A stretch of 64,000 bases of DNA from Nymphaea colorata (Eukaryota; Streptophyta; Magnoliopsida; Nymphaeales; Nymphaeaceae), in the NCBI RefSeq assembly GCF_008831285.2, contig NC_045145.1, positions 15,392,040-15,456,039 of the forward strand, in the 5' to 3' direction. Under the pieces are notes generated by a model. That model made no database searches. It was not told the origin of the DNA and was given only the letters and a program-made list of their open reading frames with translations. Position numbers and translations under genes: made by a program. This document shows, one piece after another, positions 47,641 to 61,125 of this stretch (its first letter is position 1; every line of letters starts with the position of its first letter).

Positions 47641-50600
47641 CTGCATTCTCGGTGTCTAGTTGATGGGTGTCCTACTTCTTCCCAAATCCCAAAAGCAACT
47701 TTAGATTCCAACCTCTCACTGAATTGCCAAGAATCAAAACATATGTTCCTATTCCTTTTAACTCAAAAGGCTTTAAATTGACGTTTTTTCTTCCAGTGCG
47801 AGCTCCTATATCTGCCGTTGATTTCAATATACTTGTGTGCATGCATGTACACGCATATAAGTTTGTGGTGCATGCACACCAAGTAAGTGCATATGTGAGC
47901 TTATGAGCATTGACAAAGGGAGGCACTATATAGACCAACACGATTGCTGCATGCCATTAACATGGAGCAGTCACTCGCATCACAGTTTTCGTATCCTCAA
48001 CCACTACATGATCTCTTTCACACTTGTGGATTCCCTTCACATGAAGGGGGAGACCACTCTCCTGTTTTCCACTACGTGGGACAATGAATCTCATCTCCCC
48101 CAGCGGACCTCTCTCCGCCATGTTCCCACTTCAAAATCCATGGCCCTGGCCATTGAAATACACAGTGGGCTGACAGGGATCCGGAAAAAAAAAAGTATTT
48201 TAAGAAAACTAATTACCTAAAAAGACTTTTAATACATTTTTGAAAGCAAGAAAACATGAAAAAAGGGATCACCAGAATCAACATTCAGAAACGATAAGTA
48301 AATTAGATCTCGATTTCCCGTTGCATGGAACTATCTTGAAATGGAGAACCAAGAGAATCCTTGACTGAGTGTTCAGACGCTTGGTGTTGCATTTGTCCGT
48401 GTTTGCTTGCCGCCGCAAACTACGGCTAGCTAGCAAAGTTATCGCAAAATGAGACATGGTTTGCGACTCGGTGAAATTTAGGGTCATTCAAACTTAGCCA
48501 AATTTGAAAAATTTCACAATTATTGGTCCAAAAGGAGCTTATTATATAGAGAAATACAATTCAGCGGTTACAGTCAACGTGAGTATCTAGACTTGGGATA
48601 ATAATGGGGGAAGCGGCCGTGAATGTCCCCACTAAAAGATGTCAACAGGTCGGTCAAGGCACTCGTGCTCTATTGTCAATGTTTAATAAATATAAAAGCA
48701 ACAGTTGAACATGGAGCATGGTTTCCATAACTTCTTTTGAATAGTTTTTGTGATGAAAGGTTTAACGAAAAGCCCATTTCAGTTAAGCCGGGCTCGAGGA
48801 TCGGCTAGGTGGGGCTCGATTCCTGCGATGCCCAGCTACATGTGGTGCTCAGACCAGACTCGGATCGATGGTTCAAATGCCCTTCAGCTAAAAAAATTCT
48901 AGCTCTGCCCGCCATGCGGATTAACCCATCACAACATGTAAATGGACCCGCGTGAAAGCATGTTTGGTCTTACTCATCTAGAAGACGTGACAAGAAATGC
49001 AGTGCTCTTTGATGAGAATTGAAATTTGGACATTAATTCCAGTTTGAGCTGGGGTCAAGCTGGCCTTTGAAAACACGGCCCACTAAGGGTCCCGTCCCCT
49101 TGGAGAACGCGCCCTGCTGTTGGTGCTGTAACTCAAACACGCCTAAGACTAACTTTCTTTCACATCAATTCAAACTTCAGGCCGAAAGTGCTGCCGGGTT
49201 TCACATGATCAGTTCAAACTTGAGTCTGCTTTTTTGTTAGGATTTTCCGTTCCATAATTTGATCACAAGTTCATTGATTCATCTTGGATTTTCTCAAAAA
49301 TACCAAAAGCCTCCTCTAAGAGCCTTATAAAATATTAAGACCCGGATAAATTTTTCTTAAAGCCAAAAGATCTCTGATGAGAAGAGAATGCCTTCCCTCC
49401 CCTAGAAAGTTTGAACTGAATCGGTTAATATTAAAATATTATGTTTGAAAGAAAAAATAAATTAAAATAAAAAAGTTTAAAATATTTTTAAAAAGTTAGA
49501 TGGCTCCTTAAGTCCGGCATCAAATGGATTTGCCACTAATTTGATTCAAATCGGGCCGACTTTGACAAGCTTGTTTGTGCATGTGGAGCTTATGTTGATA
49601 AGTGGATGAGGGTGATGATGCTCAGTGAACGCTCGCCATGGCTCCCTCTTCCTGCGGGTTTGACCGCATGGCTGGTTTGCTGCCTTGCATGCCACGGTTG
49701 ACCACAGAGCTGGTAGCCAAGTCAAACCATGCCCTCTTGAGTTAGCGATCAGTCTAACCTTGTGCCAAACGTGCGACCAAGAGTTCCGCGACTAAGAGTT
49801 CCTCAATGTTCACTAGATTGAGATCTATTTAGGAGGCCAGCCCTTAGACAAGTTTAAAAAAAAGAGAAAAAATACTCCGATTTACATATAGGTTGGTGTA
49901 GGCAGTTGCTTCATAGCAGCTCCTTAATATATATATATATATTTTTTGTATTTTCACATGAACATCTTTAAATATTTGTTTTATTATATATATGAGTGCT
50001 CTTTTCGATATGAAAATTTTTGAACGACTGCCTCTTTACAATTTTTTTTCTTTTTAAGAAAACCATAATTGAAAAAAAAAGAAGCAGCCCTGAGAATGTT
50101 TGATGTACTAGCTCAGGCTAGTGATTGGTGGGTGCCTGGTCATGTTCAAAGTGGCATGAACATCAATTTTCTTATTACCACACCATGTACTATAAGAAAA
50201 CACTAAAATCCTCATGCACATGCACTCACTTAAAAGTGAGAGCAAAAATGTTGTTGACAAATGTTACAATGATGCACGAGAGAGGACAAGCAAACTTGGA
50301 AAATATGTGAGAACCAGTGAACGAAGAGAGTCAAGGTCAAATAAATGAGGATAGTCGGGATTGAATGGGCTCCTTTAAAAAAAAGATAAAATAAAAAATT
50401 GGTATTTAAAAATTAATTAATAAATGTTTTATAATACTTAATAAAAAATGCATAGCCTTTGAATGGCCACATTGTTTCAATTGTAGACTTCCCTAGACCA
50501 TCGATTAACCGGCGCCGACGTCGCCGTTCCAACGCGACTCATCCATTCCACGGTCACTATCAACCTTGAGCACTTGCATCATTTTTTTTTAGAGGGACAC

Positions 50601-52517
50601 ATGTTTACATTATTTGTTGAAATGGTCCACCTAAAAAAGTTAAAAAAAAAAGAAGTTTAAAAACAACTGAAAGTAGCAGAATCTATTGTTAGCATAATTG
50701 GTTGGACTGGTAGCGCAGGCTAATCGCATGTAGCTCATTCACTTATTGCCGACACTGTGCCGATAATAGAGCTATAAATTTTAGATTGGGGGTGCCTATG
50801 TAAAAAAATTTTACATGTTCAAGAATACCAATATATATAAATAATCAAATAATTAGAGACAAATAATATGTGAAAATAAAGATAATTTTTAGGAATGGTT
50901 TCGGCTCCATAACACATATACAAAAGAAATCAAATGCATGCACACAATTTTTGAGAGCTGAGAGATGATGGTTCAAGTGTGAACTCTTAAACGCCCAGTC
51001 AAGTATGAACCCCTAATAACTCCTTTGAAACCTAGCCTTTTGTTTCCAACTGTTTACTTTACCATTTTTTTTTTTCTTTCTAGTTCGTATTATTATCCAC
51101 CACACGCTTATGAAACGCAAAGGTGGAAAAGAAGGGAATCAAGTTAATAACATGTCTAAATGATCCACTAATATGACCAAATAAAACATAATACAAAATA
51201 ATATAAGAATCAGTGAAAGCGTTGTTAAAATTGGTCTAAGATTCAATTGGATTATTATCAGTAAAAAAATAATAATAAACCATTTAAAAAAAATAAACGG
51301 AAAAACAATTAGAAATAAATGAAAGTCTTAAAGTTGTGCCTTTGGCTGTTTCTAGTTCTACCCAATGGGAAACTATTAAAAAGGTTCTTCCAGCAGCAGC
51401 CCGGAATATCGGATCTTAGGGTTATTTATTTATTAAGGGCAGGAATAACGGAACCCAAATAATGAAAAATACATATATCGGGTTATGAACAGGGTCCGGT
51501 TCATTAACTCGATATGGGATTTGGGAATGCACTTAGCAGAAACGGACCTCAACGTCTACCTGAATAGTCGATTCGAGGTCCAGGTAACCGTGCGGACCAC
51601 TCTTCTGGACCACCATGACCGTGATGGATCTGGATCCATCTCCCGATCCAAATCAAACACAACTAGAACTAGGGAAGGACGCGACCGGCTTTTCTTTTAC
51701 CGGGTCAAACCTTGTGCTGGTCCAAATTCTTAAAACTTCTCGAGGCGGTGTTCCGGTGACCGCAGCTAACCGTTACTTTTGGCAAAACGCCACCGACGCG
51801 TTCAAAATTTCAACGGTCAAAGTTCAAGCCGCAGGACCCCCATTCATTTAGCATTGTTTGCGCCATTTACTCAAAATCAAAGACCACAAAAATTGCCTCC
51901 CGGCTCTTCCTTTGACCCACGAATGGTCTTATTTTTCCTCACCAGATTACCTAATCACCCCTCATTGAATATAAAAATTGTCCCCAAGTAAAAATAGTTG
52001 TTGCAATCAACGGTAGTAGGTTTGGTTTCTCGCTGCGCTTCTTCAGTTTAATAAAAATCCTGCTTGTGGGTTTTCTTTCTTTTTTTTTTTAAAAAAATAA
52101 AGAATAACTGTTGTCTTAAAAACTGAAAATGGAAAAAGTGTTGGGTGTAAACTTGGCTATTATGGTAAAGTCTATGATTTATCAAACTAAGAATTGTAGG
52201 TTTGAAATTCTTATTTTAACGTTTTGTATTAAAAAAATCGAATTTAGAATAAAAAAAGATGGTTTTCAAATTCTGAATATTTTATATTAGAGGCAATTAA
52301 ACACCCCCTCAAATTCAAGGTTGGTCCGCAAAGAAGAGAGATGGTCAGGAGCATTGGGTTGACTGCACCAGTAATAGTTTGTGGTAGGAGGGTATTTTGG
52401 TCTTGTAAATTAAGCGGGTCATCGGATGAGAGGATTTTTGACTGGCATTTTTGTAAAGTTCATGGGTGTTTAGGTAATCTAGCGGTCCCATGCTTTGTGA
52501 CCCGCGTTCTGCTGAGA
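47641..52517. other. Gene-poor AT-rich intergenic region
   Basis: No coding sequence is supported. It holds (AT)n around 49925-49943, many A/T runs, GGGCTCGA-type words near 48,790-48,830 and a tRNA A-box-like word (TAGCATAATTGG) near 50,693 without a convincing partner. The part nearest 52517 should contain the U-box gene promoter. Confidence 0.5.
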
Positions 52518-52525
52518 TATATAAA
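52518..52525 (+). promoter_or_regulatory. TATA box of the U-box E3 gene
   Basis: TATATAAA stands 98 bp before the chosen ATG at 52623. Transcription would be expected to start near 52550, which excludes the in-frame upstream ATG at 52341 as the start codon. Confidence 0.65.
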
Positions 52526-52622
52526 GAGGGAGAAGTGGCCCAAATTCGTTCATCGGGGAAATCAAGAGAATTCAGACTCAAGGTCGAAGCTTGGAGCGCG
52601 TTTATTGAAACAACTAGCTACG

Positions 52623-53978
52623 ATGATCTCTTCTTTGAGATTGAGGATGGAGTCGCGAAGGAGGAAATCCGGCGACAAGTCCGGCGGAAAGATCATGCCT
52701 GCGGCATTAGAGGGCTCGGAGATCGTGATACCGGCCGGATTCCGTTGCCCGATCTCGCTGGACCTCATGAAGGACCCTGTGATTCTCTCTACCGGGATTA
52801 CCTACGATAGGCAGAGCATTGAGACTTGGCTCGAAGGCGGAAGCTTCACCTGTCCCGTCACGAAACAGCTGTTGCAGAGCGCCGACCTCATTCCGAACCA
52901 TGCACTCCGGCGGATGATCCAAAGCTGGTGCGTCGAGAACAGGGACGCAGGTATCGAGCGTATCCCGACGCCACGAATTCCAGTGACCCGCTCGCAGGTG
53001 GCCGAGATCCTCTCTCAGATCGAGTCCGCGAGCCGAAGGGGCAGCCCGGGGTCGTGCGTGGCCGTCGCGGACAGGATCCGGCTACTGGCAAAGGAGAGCG
53101 ACCGGAGCCGGCGGTGCGTTGCCGGAGCCGGGGCGGGGGCAGCGCTCGCGGCGGCGTTTGCAGCCGTTTGCGACCGGTTCGCTGACTCCGAGAAGGAGTC
53201 CGCACCGGCTGCCGCTGCGGAGGCGATTCTCGCGGCCATGAACGCGGTAGCGACGATCGACTCGGAGGCGTGGTCTCATGTGTGGACACGATCGTGCATG
53301 CGCCGGCTGGCCTGGTTGATCTCCGGAGGAAGCTTGGAAGGGGTGGGGAACGCGGTCTGGGCGCTGAGAGAGGTTCTGAGAGACGACGAAAAGATTCTGG
53401 AGGGTGACAACCGGAAGATTCTGGAATCGACGCCGGGGCTGGTGGAAGGACTCGTGAGAGTCGTCCGAGAGCCGATCTGCCCGGCCACGACGAAGGCGTC
53501 GCTGGAGGCGATAGTCGAAATGGCGTCCGCGAGCGATCGTATGGTGTGCCGGGTCGCGGAAGCGGGTCTGGTGCCAGTGCTCCTGGAGATCCTACCCGGC
53601 TGCGAGAGGGGCATGTGCGAGAAGGCACTGGCCGCGCTCGACCTCGCGTGCAGCAGGCGCGAAGGGAGGGAGCAGGCGTACGGCCACGCGCTGGCAGTGC
53701 CTGTGCTGGTGAAGAAGATGCTGAGGGTGTCGAGCATGGCCACAGACCTGGCGATGTCGGTGTTGTGGAGGCTGTCCAAGGGGGCGAACGGCGAGGCTGT
53801 GGTGCTGGAAGCGTTGTCAGTGGGGCTGTTCCAGAAGCTGCTGGTGCTGCTGCAGGTGGGGTGCGATGATGGTGCCAAGGAAAAGGCCAAGGACCTGCTG
53901 AAGATGTCGAACAAGTACAAGGACAGGTTAGAGTGCGTGGACTCGGGCGACTTCAAGAACATCAAGCGGCCGGCTTGA
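52623..53978 (+). CDS. PUB20/21/CMPG-type U-box E3 ubiquitin ligase with ARM repeats
   Basis: Intronless, 451 aa from ATG 52623. The frame is open 94 codons further up to 52341, but a TATA box at 52518 and the usual 420-450 aa length favour the later start; the ATG at 52647 is also possible. The U-box spans about residues 37-110: FRCPISLDLMKDPVILSTGI, YDRQSIETWLEGG, FTCPVTKQ and IPNHALRRMIQSWC. The linker VERIPTPRIPV-type motif appears here as IERIPTPRIPVT, the hallmark of the CMPG/PUB20-24 clade. The rest (about 170-430) is alpha-helical, Ala/Leu-rich, ARM-like. Such ligases take E2-ubiquitin through the U-box and often tune immune or stress signalling in the cytosol. The substrate is unknown. 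GC content is far above the surroundings, and long antisense frames here are shadows of that bias. Confidence 0.95.
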   Translation: MISSLRLRMESRRRKSGDKSGGKIMPAALEGSEIVIPAGFRCPISLDLMKDPVILSTGITYDRQSIETWLEGGSFTCPVTKQLLQSADLIPNHALRRMIQSWCVENRDAGIERIPTPRIPVTRSQVAEILSQIESASRRGSPGSCVAVADRIRLLAKESDRSRRCVAGAGAGAALAAAFAAVCDRFADSEKESAPAAAAEAILAAMNAVATIDSEAWSHVWTRSCMRRLAWLISGGSLEGVGNAVWALREVLRDDEKILEGDNRKILESTPGLVEGLVRVVREPICPATTKASLEAIVEMASASDRMVCRVAEAGLVPVLLEILPGCERGMCEKALAALDLACSRREGREQAYGHALAVPVLVKKMLRVSSMATDLAMSVLWRLSKGANGEAVVLEALSVGLFQKLLVLLQVGCDDGAKEKAKDLLKMSNKYKDRLECVDSGDFKNIKRPA

Positions 53979-56039
53979 GGTTGCATTCCAACCTGAGGAT
54001 TCTCCTCGTCTCGTTTAATGGCGGGACTTGATGATGCCTGGAGCATTTGTTACCTTCAACTCATATCCGTCTTCCTAATATGTGCATGAGAGTGTGATAG
54101 CTGTAATTCGGAAACATCGTAATGATCGTTTTTCTTTTTCTTTTCGAGGGACTGTACAGAGAGAATTGCGTCACATGTGAATATACGTTTGGGACCCCGT
54201 TGAAAGGGTTTCAGGTTTTGAATTATTTTGGAAACTGAAATACAATTAACGCCCCCTTCTTAGGGGTTTCCTTGTACAGATTTTGGCTGCACCGCTTCCG
54301 ATTTTTCTCCAAAAGAATAATATTAAGTATGAAGCCATATACAGCCTTACGCTTTATATACTCCATAGAATTCATTCGAAAGAGAGAAATACTAAAGTAA
54401 AAGAAAAGAAAGAAGCAGCAATGAAATTTGAAATGATGCGACTTCCGACATGGCAATCCAAAAACATCCACGACAAATGATGCTTTAGCAGTTCTTTGCT
54501 ATTTTTTTTTTCTTTCGTTGGAAAGATCTTATGCGTTTGTTCCTCAATTTCTCTTGGTGATCAATATTCGGGTCATGGTATTTGATCATTTATGCACATT
54601 TTCCAGAGCATGAAAGATCAAAGAGCATCCAATGCACCAACATAGGCTATTATTTTGTTAGAGAAAACGTGGTTAAACGATTAATTTTGTAACTAGTAGC
54701 GAGTTTGAGACCAAGCGAGGCATGCTCCCTTATCAGAAACAGATTGATCGATGTGAAGGAAAAACCAAAATTAATCAAATCTCCAGAGGTGCCTTTGCCT
54801 GATCAGTATCTTTGAGGGCTCGCGCCATTTCCATTTGTCGTCTTCCTCCATTGGAGAATGTGAGCATCGAGACGGCCCCCCACCCTCCTGCCACAGACGT
54901 TACAGCTCGAAGAGGAACAAAGCCAGAGGCGTCACTCCATGGCGTCCCAAGCGAAACTCGAAGCAAAAGGACCACCCGCGCAAAGAAGCTGCCTTCTTCT
55001 TCGTCTTCTTCTTGCACGTTTTCTGCGACGATTTCTTTGTGGGGCGCCGGTCAAACCTGGTGTGGCGAACAAAGGTGGAGGCCATCAAAAGGAAACTCAC
55101 TGCTTCCCAAATATGATCGTTGCTCGAACCGACGTTCTTTCTGAAATTTTACAGAAACCATAACTCAGATACAAGACTTGATCTGATATCATCCATGCAA
55201 TTAAACTGAATAAGAACATGAATTCACTTAGATCTCATTCTATTATAGGGAATTCCATCTGATTTTCGATTTGGGTTGCGATTTTGAGCCCATATTTGAC
55301 TGATATTAAATGTCCCGGTTGGACATCCGATCCCAACCTTAAACTCGAAAGTCCAGTGTCCATTAACCCTACCCATTAATTTGCACGAACCTCGCTTCGA
55401 TCTCAATCCTGTGTGCAATGCGCATCACCAAGTCTGTCACTTGTTCTCCCCTTTCTTCCTTCTCTCAATCTTGTCAAGTTTATCCTTTTCTGCCACCATT
55501 GTAGAAGACAGAGGGTTGTCTGACTTGCCACGCTTAATTAAGTTAACGTTCATTATTAGCAGTTGCAGACCCAGTCAAGTTTGCTTCTTCTTCTTCTTCT
55601 TTGGCATAATTTAACACGTCAAGAGCAGACTATCAAGATAATTTTCTCAGTCTCTGGCTTGAGGACCACGCCATCTGTCAGCATTACCAATAGACACCAA
55701 CCAAGGCCACCCCAGCTCCAAAGCCTGCAGCCAGGAAAAGCTTGGCAGAAAATAGAAATTAAAGGAGTTTCTTCGTTCCCATGAAGACCGTGAAAATTCT
55801 CACAGGAAATTTGCGTACCTTGCGTGTACGTAAAATGAATAGAAAAAGATGTGCAACGAAAAACCGGAAAACGGAAGACGAAGCGACCGGCCGGGTTGAC
55901 TTATTGGAATGAGGCTTCTTCCGGCAGACGACTGACTAATGGTTACAGTTTTCAATCTTGCTGTGCCTTCTAGATGCAGAGCCTTTTCTTGCTTAGACGG
56001 CCGTAAAATTTTCGGGGTTGAAGGATCAATCTCTCTCTC

Positions 56040-56070
<31 letters not shown>

Positions 56071-57150
56071 ACTTGCTTAGATTCTTGAATCTGAGATTGC
56101 AACTAAACTCCAATTCCCTATCTCTCACCCTCCACTCCGTGGCACACATCAAATGAATAATTCTAAACTCATGCAATTAGATGATTCCATTTTAGTACCC
56201 TCGGGTCAAATTAAAATAATTCAACCGGAATCCTCTTGTTGGTGATCGAGCAGTCAGCAGAATCGATCTTTTGGGCTTCGTTTTTGGGGGTGCTCAAAAA
56301 CAGCATGCCAGCCTTTTATGGGCGCTCCACTGCAGATCGTCAATAAAGCTATTCCAGCTAGCTAGCTCAGAGATATGTTGCAGCAGGCGTCATTGACGAT
56401 TTCCTTTTCATGCGTTACTTTCTTTCTTTTCTTTTTATCCCTTTGGGAACTCCATTGCAAGCAATTCTTGGTCTTCGAATTGAAAAGAAGAGATCCTCTC
56501 TTTCACAGCAGGAGACCGTGACGAGTCCCAGAAGGCTCGATGCAGGCCTCAGCTATCATGTCTGCCAAATGGGCAGTCGTAATTTTGAATTTGATCATGG
56601 GCATCACTCCTTCGGTAGACCGGAAACAGGCAGATTTTTTGAAGTTGAAGAAGACGGGCTTTATCGTTACTCCCATGAAAATCGAGGTCAAGTTTCGTCC
56701 TTTCATTATCCAATGGTTCACATGTTTGCTCAAAGCATGAATGGACCACAAAATGCTCTGTTTTTCCCTTCTTTTGCATACATAAAAAGCAGAACGACAT
56801 TGAGATAAAACAAAAAAGAGTTGCGGATACTTCTGTCATTGTATTCCAATAATCTGTTTCGTGAAATTTTACTTTAGTTGATCATATAAGTCATTGTGGG
56901 GTGGTGCAGTTTACGAAGTCGGGAGCCTGAAAATGCGTGCCTCAGTCATCGTTCTTTTTGAATGCAACAGGTTAAATCCAAATTCTCATTGGCTCTCAAC
57001 TCTCATTCTATGCGGCCATAATTACTGGGTTCAACTTCTGATACAAAGAGTGAACTTCGAAAATCAGGGCAATCCGTGGGAGACTTTAGTTTCGGCTTCT
57101 TCAGAAAGATACTTCATCGCCTTTCTTTTTTGCCGATTTGGTTAACAGCC
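53979..57150. other. Intergenic region after the U-box gene
   Basis: The first part should be the U-box 3' UTR. No supported gene follows. A compound (TA)n/(CA)n tract lies at 56040-56070. A GC-balanced patch at about 54,780-55,140 has open frames on both strands without a convincing family. Confidence 0.5.
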
Positions 57151-57179
57151 AACCGTCTTAGATCTAATAATCCAAGACG

Positions 57180-57560
57180 GAACGAAGCAACCCACCAAAA
57201 TGTATAGTTCATCAAACTAGCCATGTCAAGTATGACCTAAACAACACATAGATCGCTGTTTCATGAAAGATCTGACATTAAAAGCTTAGGATTTTAAACT
57301 CTAAGGATCCAAGATCAGACAAGTGAAGTGGTAACCACGATTTGAAAGACATGGACCTGACATGGCGTGCTTTTATTGACGTGACAAAAAGTCATGGTAA
57401 ATCCATGGCTCATCAAACTAAAGATTTTATATCAAACTTATGATCCATACTTAAAATCCTTGTTTCACCTTTTGCTTATAAAAAAAGGTGATCAAATGGA
57501 AAAAGGGTCTGTTCTTAAATCCATGGTTCTCTAGTCCTAAGCATTCCAGATCAACGGCCA
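57180..57560. repeat. MITE-like repeat fragment, copy A
   Basis: Contains CTTAGGAT, AACTCTAAGGATCC and AAGATCAGAC in order, and internal repeats of AAATCCATGG. The same word order recurs near 59,130. Ends and target-site duplications are not clear. Confidence 0.35.
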
Positions 57561-59080
57561 TCAAACACACCCTTTTTTTCAACTGTCTTAAATTGTTGGT
57601 CCACTGGATGCAGTTTCCCATATCCTGGCCATCGAGAAATTTTCTCCATTGCTTCAGTTTCGTAGCAAGGAATGCACACAAAGTCTCAGTATCAGAGGCA
57701 TCTATGCCTTCTAGAGCTTGAAGTCTGTAGTCAGACCAACTTAGACACTTGCTGATGCTGCTGAGGCCATTTCTAACACAACTTATGATAAAGCTAGCAT
57801 TCAATTTGCACCAATAAGGCGCGACACTGACTTGAGATCAATTCTCTTCTTCTGTGAAACAACCAACAAGATTTTAACATCCATGTCAGTGTACTAATAA
57901 TGGTATCTTGATGGACAAATGGGTAACTGAAGTGGTGCATCATCTTGTAAGTAGAATCAACGTGTGACCTAATTTGTACTCGTTCGCAACGCCAGAATCA
58001 ACAGTAGACATCACAAGGGATGGGAATTTATTTTGCGTAAAAACTCAAGCAATAAAGGAATTACTAATTTCTGATCTCCGACATGCATAAATCCAATCCG
58101 GCTGAACTTCTTAAGTCTGATATTTGAAAAACAAAATTTAACATCTACTAAGAAATTGGGCTGGATTCATATAAATATTTGATTAGATTCGGATTTGGTT
58201 TTAAGTAAATGTCCAATATTCATACATTTTTGAAAGTCAGGTCTGAATATAACAATACACACTTTGTATTTGGATGTGAATTTGCACGTCGGGTTCATGT
58301 ATGATATGGAGTTTTCTGAACTGGCATTCGAATCCAAATCTGAATATAAAAGTGAACATCCAATAATCATATAAGTAAAATGCATATCTGATTAAAATCA
58401 AATTCGTTGATAATGAGCGCATCATATCTAGCTTGGGCTTTGCTAAGAACAAGCAGAATCCAGACATGTTGTTTGAGTTGCTAATTTAGTAACCAAGCCG
58501 CGATTAAGTATCAAGGTATCTCTATCCTCACGCCTGTAGGAATGAGTAAACCAAAGGATATCATATTCGACGACCTTGCATCTCAAATTAAAGATACGAG
58601 GTGATGGTGTATTGATGATCTGACACCAACCTTAAATACACCACCAATCTCTAAATCCCAAATTCATGGATTGCTCAGAGATCCACATATAATTGCATCA
58701 GATATAAGAAGGAGACGGCAGCGGAGGTTTGAAAAGAAATCTTGAATTTCGAATCCGACCAAAGCATGAAAACAACGTCAAGTAGACTTATCTAAAGAAA
58801 TTTTCTTAGGGTAAGCAAGTCTGTATTAGATACATTCTTACTGGATTAATAATGTTAGACTCTGTTGTCAATTCGAGGGTGTTGAATCCCATTCTTTAGT
58901 GCATTAGTTCTAAACGTGTATGAACACCAACTAACTCCAATTTGTCCGCCAAAAAAAGGAAAGAAAAAAAAAAAACAAAGGAAAGGTTGGTCTGGTTTCA
59001 TTTTTCAAGAGCGCCACTCTTTCCATGAGTCCAAACAGGAGGCACAGATTGAGAAGGAAAATTACGCTTGAATAAACCAA
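57561..59080. other. Intergenic, no gene seen
   Basis: AT-rich. Short open frames such as 57451-57804 (minus) have no recognised product. Confidence 0.45.
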
Positions 59081-59089
59081 ACAAAACAC

Positions 59090-59400
59090 TAAGGCTGGGT
59101 TTTTGATCCGTGGTGATACGAGATCTTAGGATCTGAGTTTAATAGATTTAAGATCAGACTACCCAACCCATCCAACCTTGAGATCTTTCAAAATACATCT
59201 TTTTTATGCAGTCTCACTATCAAAGACAACCTAATAGAAAAATGAACTGTACCACAAAGTGATACTTGTGGTCCGTCAAATGATAAGACCTTTTTGTTTT
59301 TTGAAATATATATTCATAGACTACATAATCTAAAAACTCGATGTTGGAAACATGACGTTATAAAATCGTTCTTAAATCAAGAGATTATGATTGGAAAAAG
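59090..59400. repeat. MITE-like repeat fragment, copy B
   Basis: CTTAGGATCTGAG, then ATTTAAGATCAGAC (about 59,130-59,160), parallels copy A at 57.3 kb at lower identity. Confidence 0.3.
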
Positions 59401-61120
59401 AACGTAGTCACACAATGCGTCCTGAAACAATAATGTTTTCAGTACAGGCATTTAATAAACATGTGTCAACACAATTTTCTTTTTTCTTTTGCTTTAATCG
59501 ATGTAGGGTGAGAAGAGGTAAACAGTCTGCCATTAATTTGATTCTTGAGAATACTACTTCCTTAAACTGCAAACAAGGGTACGATTAATTTTCAACACTG
59601 AATCGACATGATGTATTATCGACAATTATTGTGCAATCCCGGATCAATCTTGAACCTCGGGGTAAGGGAAAGAGGAGAGATTTTTCTGCCTCCCCCAACA
59701 CCATTGTTCTCTTAAACACCAAATACCCTCATCCGATTGCACCAGTGCTTTCCGGAACTCGTGTTTTGAAAATAACTCGGAAAGATTCTGTTCTGCCTCC
59801 GGCCCTGTGAGGCATGAGTTTTCATCCTCAGACAAGGGATTGCGTCGCGTTTGCGTCCAACGCGTTCGTTGGTTGCGCGACGTGTCGTAAGCCATGTGGA
59901 CTGAGCCGGACAAGTGATTGATGGTTGCTTCGGCAGGTGAAGGGAGACCGGTGGGACCCGTCCACGCTATCAGTCAGCGGATCAAAGCGTCTGCTCAGCT
60001 GGACCTCAACACCCTACAGCTGTTCGCATTAGGTCCATGGACCCCGCACCCTTCCGGAATTTTCCAAGAAACGGTCCCGTGACCCAAAACTTGACGTGGT
60101 CCCGGGGGCAAATACGATGGCCTCCCCCAAATTATCGACCAGTACGAAAATAACGGGTCGTTATTTTCCAATTACAAATTGAAAATGGAACAAAATCTAA
60201 AAGCTCTAAATTACTTTAGACAATCTGTGGTTAGAGATTGATTGGCTTGCTCTGTTTCTCAAAAGAAACTTTAAGATCCCACTCATTATGTAACTGCGGA
60301 AGGATTTGGACAGGAAAAAGAAAATCAAACTGAATCACAAACGGTCATAACATTTTGCATCGTAGAAACCAGATATGGAATTCACGGGCTCTAGGTTTTC
60401 TTCTGCAGGTGAATTTTCTTCTGCAGGTGAAACTAACGTTAAGAACATAATCATTCATTTCCCGAAGGAAATGCGTGGATTGCGACAAAGGAACAGCTAG
60501 TGGATTTAAACTGTATATCTTTTCTTGAAAGAAACAAGTACTAATGCGTCCAATCATGCCAGGGACCTTGAGCTGCTGCTGGCCCCATCCTTCACCAGTT
60601 GCTGCTATACAGTCCATGCTTGCACCATGTGCATCACCTAGTCCATTTAATCTGACAGCCCAAGACGTTTTTTAGTACATATATATCAAACAAGAGAGTT
60701 CACGGGACTGCCTTCTTGTGTCATGGACCAGGAAGGTAAGAAACTACTGCTGCTTCAAAAGATTGGTGATATATCATCAAGTTGCCAAGTAGACTGCTAC
60801 CAATGGCGCTAGATGGCTGGCCGACTCTGAAATTCCCGTAGGTAAGGAATATCGCTAGCAGTAAAATCAATTACTAATTTCCTGCAGAATTAATTCTCTG
60901 CTCTAATATAGGAATCATGAAAAGATAATGACAATCTGGCATCTAAATCGGATTTGATGGACCGAGAAAGCTAAGACAGTTGATTTTTAAAATCTTCTAA
61001 TATTATCCAAGTTGTACATCTGATTGTCATCGTCCTTTTTTATTGGAACACATTGACTTCATCCATAGGGTTGAGTTTGGGGAAAGCAGAATTCGCAGTA
61101 CTTGAAGGCCAAGACATATC
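59401..61120. other. Intergenic, with an exact 18-bp tandem repeat
   Basis: Unit TTTTCTTCTGCAGGTGAA occurs at 60396-60413 and 60414-60431. No gene is supported; the 89-codon minus-strand frame at 59644-59913 has no known relatives that I recognise. Confidence 0.5.
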
Positions 61121-61125
61121 AGAAG

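Noticed and set aside
50690-50770. tRNA-like sequence (TAGCATAATTGGTTGG)
   Set aside because: Only an A-box-like word is present; there is no B box at the right spacing and no cloverleaf could be drawn.
52888-54046. Minus-strand frames of 246 and 256 codons opposite the U-box gene
   Set aside because: Shadows of the GC-rich U-box coding sequence; the compositions are Pro/Ser/Arg-rich without domains.
54775-55017. Minus-strand 80-codon frame with an ABC-signature-like stretch (FSNGGRRQMEMARALKD)
   Set aside because: The resemblance is short and has an extra residue. No Walker B follows before the stop and no Walker A is seen, so it is most likely coincidence.
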